A stretch of DNA of 64,000 nucleotides from Chryseobacterium sp. BGARF1. Lineage in GTDB: Bacteria; Bacteroidota; Bacteroidia; Flavobacteriales; Weeksellaceae. Every line of letters starts with the position of its first letter. Position 1 is the stretch's first letter. Location of the stretch: contig NZ_LELA01000089.1 of the NCBI RefSeq assembly GCF_001677955.1, positions 1 through 64,000 on the forward strand, read 5' to 3'. Under the pieces are notes generated by a model. The model saw only the letters and a program-made list of their open reading frames with translations, did no database searches and was not told the DNA's origin. Positions 16,393 through 25,248 of the stretch are shown here, one piece after another. A program made the position numbers and the translations under genes.

Positions 16393-18588
16393 TTGAAAGA
16401 TCTTCTTCTTATTACTCCGCCTTTCACGCAACTCAATACCCCTTATCCGGCTACAGCTTATATTAAAGGTTTTCTTAATACTAAAAATATATCAAGCTAT
16501 CAAATCGATTTGGGGATTGAAGTAATCTTGGAATTATTTTCAAGAGATGGAATTCAAAAAGTATTTGATACCGAAATTGATTTACAGAATATTTCAGAAA
16601 ACTCACAGCGAATTTTTGCTTTAAGAGACGAATATTTAAAAACAATCGATCAGGTTATTTTATTTCTTCAGAATAAAAATCCTACTTTGGCAAGACAGAT
16701 TTGTTCGATGAATTTTCTGCCAGAAGCTTCCAGGTTCAATCAGTTAGATGACATGGAATTTGCTTTCGGAAATATGGGACTTCAGGATAAAGCCAAGCAT
16801 TTGGCTACTTTATATTTAGAAGATCTATCTGATTATATTGTTGAAAACGTAGATTCTGATTTTGGATTTAGCAGATACGCCGAAAGATTAGGAAAATCTG
16901 CTAATTCTTTTGACGAATTATATTCTAAATTAAATTCTGACCAGACATTTATTGATGATTTTACTTTAAAGATTCTTCACGAAAAATTAGAATCAGTTCA
17001 GCCAAAACTGGTGTGTTTCTCGATTCCTTTTCCTGGAAATTTATACTCTGCTTTTCGGTCAGCAAAATTTATAAAAGAAAATTACCCACACATTAAAACT
17101 GCAATGGGCGGCGGTTTTCCAAATACTGAATTAAGAGAAATTAAAGATGAAAGAGTTTTTGAATTTTTCGATTTCATTACTTTAGATGATGGTGAAGTTC
17201 CTCTTGAATTAGTTTATGAAAATGTTTGTCATTCTGAGCAAAGCGAAGAATCTCAATTCAAAAGAACTTTTTTAATTGAAAACCAAGAAGTTACCTATAA
17301 AAATAATTCTACCAAACACGATTACAAACAATCGGAAATAGGAACTCCGGATTATATCGATTTACAATTAGATAAATATATTTCTGTTATTGAAATTGCC
17401 AATCCGATGCATAGTTTATGGAGCGACGGAAGATGGAATAAATTGACAATGGCACACGGTTGCTATTGGGGAAAATGTACTTTTTGCGATATTTCTTTAG
17501 ATTACATCAAAATTTACGAACCCATTTCTGCCAAAATTTTGGTTGACAGAATGGAAGAATTAATAAAAACAACCGGCGAAACCGGATTTCATTTTGTAGA
17601 TGAAGCTGCTCCTCCCGCGCTGATGAGAGAGGTTGCTTTGGAAATTTTGCGAAGAAATCTTGTCGTAACCTGGTGGACGAATATTCGTTTTGAAAAAAGC
17701 TTTACTCAGGATCTATGTTTCTTATTAAAACTCTCGGGTTGCGTTGCGGTTTCGGGCGGTCTTGAAGTTGCAAGTGACCGATTGCTAAAGTTAATCGACA
17801 AAGGAGTTTCTGTAGATCAGGTGGCAAAAGTTACCAAAAATTTTACTGAGGCAGGAATTATGGTTCATGCATATTTGATGTACGGCTACCCTACTCAAAC
17901 CGTTCAGGAAACTGTAGATTCTTTGGAAATGGTTCGTCAGCTTTTTAAAATGGGAATTTTACAGAGTGGTTTTTGGCATCAGTTTGCAATGACGGCACAT
18001 TCTCCGGTCGGACAAAATCCTGAAGAATTTGGAGTAACACCAATTAAGCAGGAAATTAAGTTTGCTAACAATGATATCGATTTCAAAGATAAAACCGGGA
18101 TCGATCACAGTAAATTTAGTTTTGGTTTAAAAAAATCTCTGTTCAATTTCATGCACGGAATTAATTTTGAAATTCCTCTGCAAGATTGGTTTGATTTTAA
18201 AATTCCAAAAACAAGCATTCATCCGGATTATATTCACGACTGTTTGTTAGATGAAGATCAATTTAAATTTAAAGGAAACTCTAAGGTTATATTTTTAGCA
18301 AAAAACGTAATCGCTGAGAATTACGTAAAAACAAAAAAACAAAACTCTTGGGCGTATACGAGAATTACATTCCATCTACGAACTAACATTGTTAAGATAG
18401 AGTTAGAACAGGAAAAAGCAGATTGGCTAATAAAAATTATCTCTGAAAATACTTTTGAAAATCCAAAACGTATTACCCTTCAGCAGCTCAAGCTCAATTT
18501 TGAAGAAACCCTTGAAGATTTTGAATTATTCTGGTTTTCAAAACCAATGCAGCAACTAAAAGAAAATGGAATTATTTTGAATCTGTAA
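16393..18588 (+). CDS. B12-binding-domain radical SAM protein
   Basis: 731-residue protein with a cobalamin-binding-like N-terminal Rossmann region (DLLLITPPFTQLNTPYPATAY at 3-23; LVCFSIPFPGNLYSAFRSAK and TAMGGGFPNTE around 210-245) and a radical SAM domain. The cluster motif is C357-X4-C362-X2-C365 in HGCYWGKCTFCD, one residue longer than the usual CX3CX2C. FHFVDEAAPPALM near 400 and SGGLEVASDRLLKLIDKG near 455 fit a radical SAM barrel. The start is a TTG at 16393; an in-frame stop at 16372 leaves no ATG further up. Residues 279-287 (CHSEQSEES) are the translation of a dispersed DNA repeat. Possibly a methylase or lipid/cofactor modifier; substrate unknown. Confidence 0.88.
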   Translation: MKDLLLITPPFTQLNTPYPATAYIKGFLNTKNISSYQIDLGIEVILELFSRDGIQKVFDTEIDLQNISENSQRIFALRDEYLKTIDQVILFLQNKNPTLARQICSMNFLPEASRFNQLDDMEFAFGNMGLQDKAKHLATLYLEDLSDYIVENVDSDFGFSRYAERLGKSANSFDELYSKLNSDQTFIDDFTLKILHEKLESVQPKLVCFSIPFPGNLYSAFRSAKFIKENYPHIKTAMGGGFPNTELREIKDERVFEFFDFITLDDGEVPLELVYENVCHSEQSEESQFKRTFLIENQEVTYKNNSTKHDYKQSEIGTPDYIDLQLDKYISVIEIANPMHSLWSDGRWNKLTMAHGCYWGKCTFCDISLDYIKIYEPISAKILVDRMEELIKTTGETGFHFVDEAAPPALMREVALEILRRNLVVTWWTNIRFEKSFTQDLCFLLKLSGCVAVSGGLEVASDRLLKLIDKGVSVDQVAKVTKNFTEAGIMVHAYLMYGYPTQTVQETVDSLEMVRQLFKMGILQSGFWHQFAMTAHSPVGQNPEEFGVTPIKQEIKFANNDIDFKDKTGIDHSKFSFGLKKSLFNFMHGINFEIPLQDWFDFKIPKTSIHPDYIHDCLLDEDQFKFKGNSKVIFLAKNVIAENYVKTKKQNSWAYTRITFHLRTNIVKIELEQEKADWLIKIISENTFENPKRITLQQLKLNFEETLEDFELFWFSKPMQQLKENGIILNL
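17225..17254. repeat. TTTGTCATTC...GAAGAATCTCAA repeat inside the radical SAM gene
   Basis: The DNA matches the intergenic repeat at 2462-2503 and is read in frame as VCHSEQSEESQ, between the B12-binding region and the radical SAM core. The insertion site is a predicted linker, which explains why it is tolerated. Confidence 0.7.
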
Positions 18589-18659
18589 ATTGCAAACTTA
18601 TACTTAAAGCATTATTTTTAAATTCTATTTAACGTAAAATTTTATTCAATTATATCAAA

Positions 18660-18731
18660 TTTGTCATTCCGTAGAAATATCAGCAAACAATATTTTAAAA
18701 ATTTCAATTTAGATTCCTACGGAATGACAAA
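18660..18731. repeat. Palindromic repeat with TTTGTCATTCCGTAG arms
   Basis: TTTGTCATTCCGTAG at 18660-18674 and its perfect complement at 18717-18731 bracket a 42-nt AT-rich interior. The TTTGTCATTC end is shared with the 2462 and 17225 repeats, so this may be the full palindromic version of the same family. Confidence 0.8.
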
Positions 18732-18780
18732 CTTTGAAAAAAACTAATCCTGAAAAATAAGTTTCCAGGATTTATATGTT

Positions 18781-18833
18781 TTGGCTAAAGCCAATGGAGT
18801 TGTTTATATTTAAAAAACGGGCTAAAGCCCGTT
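18781..18833. repeat. Two GGCTAAAGCC-type palindromes
   Basis: TTGGCTAAAGCCAA at 18781-18794 and AACGGGCTAAAGCCCGTT at 18816-18833 are two short palindromes sharing the GGCTAAAGCC core. They fill the gap between the radical SAM gene and the convergent gene and may double as transcription stops. Confidence 0.75.
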
Positions 18834-18861
18834 CCTATTGAATTTCTTAAATTATAGAGAT

Positions 18862-19692
18862 TTATTTTTTATCTTTTTCAACTCCATCTTTTACAACTTC
18901 ACCTACAATTATTTTATCTTGAACTTTTATAAAGCTAGGATCCAGGATTGCCATTCTTTCGGCAAGAGCTTTATAGGTAGGAAATTTCAATATAGAAGCC
19001 CTGCCAGACATTTCTCTGTACAAAGTAAACACTTTACCACCAGCTGTAGTAATTCTTTTTGTAGTGGTGCTGTATCTGCCTATTAATTTACTTTTAGCAT
19101 CATATATTTCAATATCTATAAATGTCTTATCTGAAATCGTATCTTCAGAACCAAAACTTACCGGTAAATTGGTGAAATAGCCAACTGGAACACCATTACT
19201 TAAAATTTCACCTACATTGTTGACTGTAATATTTAATCTGTCAATTTTAGATCGTATGCTATAAGCTTCTTTTGTTTTTGTATCGAGCTTACGTTTGGGC
19301 ATATTTTTGAAAAGTTCATCTAGATTTTTTACATTAATCCCTCTATCATCAATAATTTTTAAAGCTTTAATAGAAGTATATACTGCAGATTTTTCATCTC
19401 CAGAAAATGCAGACGGAGAAATATAATCCATATCTAAAGTTTTGTCGCGATTATAGACACGATTAAGCTTTACATAGCTATCTCTTACAGAATCTACTAC
19501 GCTTTTATCAATAAACTCCATGGTAAAAATAGGAGTTTCCTTTAAATCCATAAAAGTATATTCTCCAGATTTACTGGTGATTTTTGCAACATGAATTCCG
19601 TCTAAACTAACAATGCCTCTTTTCGTTTTAATAATTTGAGCATTTAGAATGAAGCTCAAAACTGTAAAGAACATGATTAAACTTTGTTTCAT
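18862..19692 (-). CDS. Exported protein of unknown function
   Basis: 276 residues beginning with a signal peptide (MKQSLIMFFTVLSFILNAQ, cleavage near 19) and no further membrane segment. The mature part has short beta-rich motifs (KRGIVSLDGIHVAKITSKSG, ETPIFTMEFIDKS) and a terminal KDGVEKDKK. I recognise no family. It reads like a periplasmic or surface-attached protein of Bacteroidota, with no lipobox and no T9SS sorting domain. It stands alone: terminators lie on both sides and the gene before it on this strand is atpC. Base composition matches its neighbours. Confidence 0.75.
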   Translation of the reverse strand: MKQSLIMFFTVLSFILNAQIIKTKRGIVSLDGIHVAKITSKSGEYTFMDLKETPIFTMEFIDKSVVDSVRDSYVKLNRVYNRDKTLDMDYISPSAFSGDEKSAVYTSIKALKIIDDRGINVKNLDELFKNMPKRKLDTKTKEAYSIRSKIDRLNITVNNVGEILSNGVPVGYFTNLPVSFGSEDTISDKTFIDIEIYDAKSKLIGRYSTTTKRITTAGGKVFTLYREMSGRASILKFPTYKALAERMAILDPSFIKVQDKIIVGEVVKDGVEKDKK

Positions 19693-19718
19693 AAAATCAG
19701 ATTTTTACAAAGCATAAA

Positions 19719-19746
19719 AAAAGTGTAACCAAAGTTACACTTTTTT
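19719..19746 (-). terminator. atpDC terminator
   Basis: AAAGTGTAAC and GTTACACTTT form a 10-bp stem with a CAAA loop, flanked by A- and T-runs, 27 bp after the atpC stop. Its symmetric flanks could also work on the other strand. Confidence 0.88.
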
Positions 19747-19772
19747 GAAAATATATTTAGCTTCGATTTTAA

Positions 19773-20057
19773 TTATTCGCAAAGGATAATTCCTTTTTCG
19801 TTATTAAATTCTACAACACCGCTTTTGATAGGATAAGAAAAAAACTCGCTTTGATTTTCATTTTCTTTGGTAAAATTATTAGCATAAGCCTCCCCTACAG
19901 ATTTTGTAAAAAGCTTTACTTTACCGCCAGATAATGAAGAAACAATTCCTGCGTGGTTTTTCATAAGGTGAAATTCACCATTTTTTCCGGGCAGCAATAC
20001 TGAGTCTACTTCTCCTTCAAAAACTACGTATTCTGGTGTTAAAATTTTTATATTCAT
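19773..20057 (-). CDS. atpC: ATP synthase F1 epsilon subunit
   Basis: 94 residues from the ATG at 20057 (MNIKILTPEYVVFEGEVDS). An upstream in-frame start would add 18 residues encoded by the AAATTTGAAATTT-rich spacer repeat, which is not plausible for this family. The beta-sandwich domain of epsilon is present (LLPGKNGEFHLMKNHAGIVSSLSGG), but the C-terminal helical hairpin that regulates the enzyme in E. coli is absent, as in many Bacteroidota. It sits in the central stalk of the F1F0 ATP synthase at the inner membrane. Downstream partner of atpD, 80 bp apart; the remaining atp genes are elsewhere. Confidence 0.94.
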   Translation of the reverse strand: MNIKILTPEYVVFEGEVDSVLLPGKNGEFHLMKNHAGIVSSLSGGKVKLFTKSVGEAYANNFTKENENQSEFFSYPIKSGVVEFNNEKGIILCE

Positions 20058-20137
20058 AGAAACAAATTTGAAATTTGATGTTTGAAATTTGAAATTACCA
20101 TCGAATCTCAAATTTCAAATCTCAAATTGTTAATAAT
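20058..20137. repeat. AAATTTGAAATTT palindromic spacer
   Basis: The gap between atpD and atpC is filled by repeated TTTGAAATTTGA blocks on the left and their complements (TCTCAAATTTCAAATC) on the right, giving a long weak hairpin. It makes the false N-terminal extension of atpC. Confidence 0.7.
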
Positions 20138-21817
<1,680 letters not shown>

Positions 21818-21851
21818 TTATACTTATATTTGCAGTCAAATTTTTTTCATC

Positions 21852-22772
21852 TTGAAAGTTTTCAGAAATTTTAACGATTATCCCTCTCAAAAGCCTCTGG
21901 CGTTATCTTTGGGAATGTTTGACGGAGTTCATCTCGGTCATAAATGTATCATCGACGAACTAAAAAAAGTGGGCTCTGCTCATCATCTGGAAACGGCAAT
22001 TCTTACTTTTTGGCCACATCCCAGATTTGTGTTCAATCCTAATGAAGACCTTAAACTTCTAAATACATTAGATGAAAAGACTTTATTAATGGAGAAATAT
22101 GGCATTAATAATTTATTTTTAAAAGAATTTGATGATGAGTTCAGAAACCTTACGGGTGAAGAATTTGTGCGTCATATCTTAATTGATAAATTAAACGTAA
22201 AATATTTGATCATAGGTTACGATCATTCTTTCGGGAAAAATAAAAGCGGAAATTTTAAATTGCTTCAAAAACTTTCTAAAGAATTAGACTTTGAGGTTGA
22301 ACAAATGGAAGCTATTAACATCCACGAAAATAATATCAGCTCTACAAAAATCAGAAATGCTTTATTGGCAGGTAATATTTTAGAGGCCAACGAAATGCTG
22401 GGTTACTCCTACTCTGTTTCCGGAACGGTTGTTCATGGGAAAAAATTAGGCAGAACTATCGGTTATCCAACCGCTAATATTGAAACTGAAAATCTAAAAT
22501 TACTTCCTAAAAAAGGTGCTTATATTGTTGAAGTTCTTTTAAAAAGCAAACAATATAAAGGGATGTTAAGTGTTGGTACAAACCCTACCGTTAACGGAGA
22601 AAAATTAACCGTTGAAGTTTACATCGTTGATTTTGAAGGAGATATTTACGATGAAAAAATCACCGTAAAATTCAGAGACTTTCTTCATGAGGAAATTAAA
22701 TTTGAAGGTCTGGAAAAATTGATTGAAAGGTTGGATGAGGATAAAATATTGACGGAAGCTTTTGATTTCTAG
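21852..22772 (+). CDS. ribF: Bifunctional riboflavin kinase / FAD synthetase
   Basis: 306 residues from a TTG at 21852 (KVFRNFNDYPSQKPLALSLG follows), chosen because the ATG at 21786 lies inside the palindromic repeat upstream of the promoter. The N-terminal FMN adenylyltransferase domain has LGMFDGVHLGHK and a later ISSTKIRNALLAGN; the C-terminal riboflavin kinase domain has GRTIGYPTANI and GMLSVGTNPTVNG. It makes FMN and FAD from riboflavin in the cytoplasm. Length is typical of the family. Its stop overlaps by 4 bp that of the convergent MmcQ/YjbR gene. Confidence 0.94.
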   Translation: MKVFRNFNDYPSQKPLALSLGMFDGVHLGHKCIIDELKKVGSAHHLETAILTFWPHPRFVFNPNEDLKLLNTLDEKTLLMEKYGINNLFLKEFDDEFRNLTGEEFVRHILIDKLNVKYLIIGYDHSFGKNKSGNFKLLQKLSKELDFEVEQMEAINIHENNISSTKIRNALLAGNILEANEMLGYSYSVSGTVVHGKKLGRTIGYPTANIETENLKLLPKKGAYIVEVLLKSKQYKGMLSVGTNPTVNGEKLTVEVYIVDFEGDIYDEKITVKFRDFLHEEIKFEGLEKLIERLDEDKILTEAFDF

Positions 22773-23122
22773 CTATTCAAAATTTCTTCTTTCGCTTTTT
22801 TGGTCAACGACTTAAACACCAAATCATATGATTGGTCTATCATTTTTAAGATTAGATTTCTTTTTAAGCCATCTAAAGAAACAGAATTCCAGTGGGTCTT
22901 ATTCATGTGAAAAGCACCTGTGATTTGTGGATGCTGCTCACGAAGTTCTTGGCTCCATTCGGGATCTGTTTTTACATTGATACTTAAAGGCTGTCTTTCT
23001 AGAGACATCAGTAGAAAAATTTTGATTCCTACTTTTAAAACTAAAGTTTCGTTATCGAACGGAAAACTTTCTGTCACTCCTTTTTTTGCAAGACAATAAT
23101 CTAAAACTTGGTTGGCATCCAT
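22769..23122 (-). CDS. MmcQ/YjbR family DNA-binding-fold protein
   Basis: 117-residue soluble protein matching the MmcQ/YjbR (DUF419) family end to end: DYCLAKKGVTESFPFDNETLVLKVG at the N-terminus, INVKTDPEWSQELREQHPQI in the middle and HMNKTHWNSVSLDG near 73-86. The fold resembles CyaY and DNA-binding proteins, but function is not established. Convergent with ribF, sharing 4 bp at the ends. A heptanucleotide repeat (ATCTTTT) lies 82-102 bp upstream. Confidence 0.92.
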   Translation of the reverse strand: MDANQVLDYCLAKKGVTESFPFDNETLVLKVGIKIFLLMSLERQPLSINVKTDPEWSQELREQHPQITGAFHMNKTHWNSVSLDGLKRNLILKMIDQSYDLVFKSLTKKAKEEILNS

Positions 23123-23203
23123 TTCGTATGAGTAATAAGTAATTGGTAATGAATAATAATTGATAAGTGATAAATTATGATCGATGATTTAATTTACCTA
23201 AAG

Positions 23204-23224
23204 ATCTTTTATCTTTTATCTTTT
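23204..23224. repeat. Heptanucleotide repeat ATCTTTT
   Basis: Three exact copies of ATCTTTT in the divergent promoter region between the MmcQ/YjbR gene and the NAD(P)H-binding protein gene. Confidence 0.85.
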
Positions 23225-23285
23225 ATAATTATCTCAAATTTAGTAAATTTAAAAAGGAAATAATCATGACACAAAACTATTTATT

Positions 23286-23942
23286 ATGAAAGCTTTAGTA
23301 ATCGGTGCTACAGGTGCTACAGGGAAAGATTTGGTAAATCAATTGTTACAGGATAACGATTTTGAGGAAGTGAATGTTTTTGTAAGAAAACCTCTTTCAA
23401 TTCAAAATAAAAAGTTAAAAACTCACATTGTAGATTTTGAAAAGCTCGAAGAATGGAAAGATCTTGTGAAAGGTGATGTTGTATTTTCTTGCCTTGGAAC
23501 GACTCTAAAAGTTGCAGGAAGCAAAGAAGCACAGAGAAAAGTTGATTTTGATTATCAATATCAATTTGCAAAAGCGGCAAAAGAAAATAATGTAGATGAT
23601 TATATTTTAGTTTCGGCTTATGGAGCCAATCCTACATCAAAAATATTTTACTCTAAAATGAAAGGCGAGCTTGAAGAAGCCGTAAAAAAGCTTCATTTTA
23701 ATAAAATTACAATTTTCAAACCTGGAATGCTCGAAAGAAAAGATTCTGAAAGAACGGGAGAAGTTTTAGGTAGCAGAATTATTAAGTTTGCCAATAAGCT
23801 TGGGCTTTTTGAAAGTCAAAAACCTTTGCCTACAGACATTTTAGCTAAAGCAATGATTAAATCTTCAAAAATAAAAAGCAATGGTTACTCGAGCATCAAG
23901 CTTGGAAATATTTTTTGTTTTGCTGAGAAAAGCAATACTTAA
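23286..23942 (+). CDS. NAD(P)H-binding SDR-type protein (atypical, HTATIP2-like)
   Basis: 218 residues. The N-terminal ALVIGATGATGKDLVNQLL is the GxxGxxG nucleotide-binding motif of extended or atypical short-chain dehydrogenases. VVFSCLGTTLKVAGSKEAQ near 80 and YILVSAYGANPTSKIFYSKMKGELEEAV around 115-142 carry the YxxxK-like dyad (FYSKMKGELE). These features match the TIP30/HTATIP2 group rather than classical SDRs. A catalytic role is unproven; redox sensing is possible. Appears monocistronic, followed by a GCCACGAAT repeat. Confidence 0.88.
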   Translation: MKALVIGATGATGKDLVNQLLQDNDFEEVNVFVRKPLSIQNKKLKTHIVDFEKLEEWKDLVKGDVVFSCLGTTLKVAGSKEAQRKVDFDYQYQFAKAAKENNVDDYILVSAYGANPTSKIFYSKMKGELEEAVKKLHFNKITIFKPGMLERKDSERTGEVLGSRIIKFANKLGLFESQKPLPTDILAKAMIKSSKIKSNGYSSIKLGNIFCFAEKSNT

Positions 23943-24006
23943 AACCTGCTAAAAACTTCAATTAGAATAAACTCATTCTCTCGCAGATTTTAAAAATTGT
24001 TAAATT

Positions 24007-24057
24007 GCCACGAATTCACGAATATTTTTTAACAAATGTATTTCGTGCATTCGTGGC
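24007..24057. repeat. GCCACGAAT hairpin repeat, copy 3
   Basis: GCCACGAATTCACGAAT pairs with TTTCGTGCATTCGTGGC, a few mismatches, across an AT-rich loop. Same family as 2552-2607 and 16274-16327. Confidence 0.8.
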
Positions 24058-24118
24058 AGTTTAACTTTTATACTTTTAAATAATAAAATTTAGACAAACT
24101 GTTAATAATTTAAAACAA

Positions 24119-24147
24119 AAAAATCGCCTCAAAATGAGACGATTTTC
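24119..24147 (-). terminator. Terminator after the TPR gene
   Basis: AAATCGCCTC at 24121-24130 pairs with GAGACGATTT at 24136-24145 (one mismatch), with an A-tract that becomes U in the minus-strand transcript. Confidence 0.75.
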
Positions 24148-24169
24148 ATTAGTATAAATCTTTAAAATA

Positions 24170-25219
24170 TTATTTTGCTTTAGCCTGAAGTTCAGCTTCT
24201 TTAGCTTTCATTTCAGTAACTTTAGCTTGATTTTTAAGCATTCCGTAAATATCCTTCAAAATCACAACTGCATCGATATTATTCGGGCTTGCCTGATACC
24301 ATTTTTCAGCATAAGGTAATGCTTTAGCAAATCTTTCTTTTCTTGCTTCAATTAATGTTGTTGCTTTATCTGGATCAGATTTTCTGATTGCGTTGATTTC
24401 TTTTACAGCTTTATCGTCATCACCAATAGAAGTATAAACTAAGTTTTGGTAAGCATTGTCTTTCAATTTAGCATCATTTGCAGCCAGCTCAATTGCTTTA
24501 TTAAATGAAGTAATTGCATCAGCTTCTGTAGCAGGATTTTTTGACTGTAAAACTCCTAGATTATACCAATTAGTAGCGTCATTAGGATTTTTTGCTAACT
24601 GATCTTTAAGATTTGTCATAAACTGATCGGTCTTACCTGTAGCATACAAAGCAGAACCATGATACTCTTTTAATTTAGCATTATTAGGAAATTTTGCTAA
24701 TCCTTTTTCTATAATTGCTAAAGCTTCATCATTTTTCTTTGCATTTAAAAGCAATGTAGACAAAGTTTCATATAAATCTGGCTCTACACTTTTAGATTGT
24801 TCCGTTTTAAAATCAGAATAATCTTTCGAAGTTTTCTTAATTAAATCCCAAGTTGCTTTATCATAAGCAGAAACTTGTCCGGTTTTGTTTTCTTTTGCCG
24901 TGTAAGTTGTCTGAACCCCAGTATACCCAGAATTAATTAAATCAGTATAAATTTTTATAGACTCTTCTAAGTTATTTGCTAATGCATAACTCAAACCAGC
25001 ATAATACTTGTACGTTTTGTCGTCCTGACCGTTTGCTTTTAATAAATCATAAAGCTCTATAAACTTTGGTCCAGCAACCGTATAATTTTTTGCATTATAT
25101 GCATCCATCGCTACTTTATTAGTAGCTTGCACTTGAGCATTTATTTCTTTTTTATCATCTTTCTGCCCAAAAGCAAAAACTGAAGAAACGATTGCTATAC
25201 CTAAAATTAGCTTTTTCAT
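24170..25219 (-). CDS. Exported tetratricopeptide-repeat protein
   Basis: 349 residues with a signal peptide (MKKLILGIAIVSSVFAFGQ). The mature part is almost wholly alpha-helical TPR-like repeats, for instance ALAIIEKGLAKFPNNAKLKEYHG, NPNDATNWYNLGVLQ and AITSFNKAIELAAND, ending in a charged EMKAKEAELQAKAK tail. It should be a periplasmic or outer-membrane-associated scaffold. Located 29 bp downstream of the gyrA stop on the same strand, so it may be cotranscribed with gyrA, as in related genomes; a functional link is unlikely. Confidence 0.87.
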   Translation of the reverse strand: MKKLILGIAIVSSVFAFGQKDDKKEINAQVQATNKVAMDAYNAKNYTVAGPKFIELYDLLKANGQDDKTYKYYAGLSYALANNLEESIKIYTDLINSGYTGVQTTYTAKENKTGQVSAYDKATWDLIKKTSKDYSDFKTEQSKSVEPDLYETLSTLLLNAKKNDEALAIIEKGLAKFPNNAKLKEYHGSALYATGKTDQFMTNLKDQLAKNPNDATNWYNLGVLQSKNPATEADAITSFNKAIELAANDAKLKDNAYQNLVYTSIGDDDKAVKEINAIRKSDPDKATTLIEARKERFAKALPYAEKWYQASPNNIDAVVILKDIYGMLKNQAKVTEMKAKEAELQAKAK

Positions 25220-25248
25220 AAATATGAATTTTTAATTATATTGTTATA

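Noticed and set aside
20058-20111. Longer N-terminus for AtpC (start at 20111).
   Set aside because: The added residues are encoded by a repetitive AAATTTGAAATTT spacer; the ATG at 20057 fits the family.
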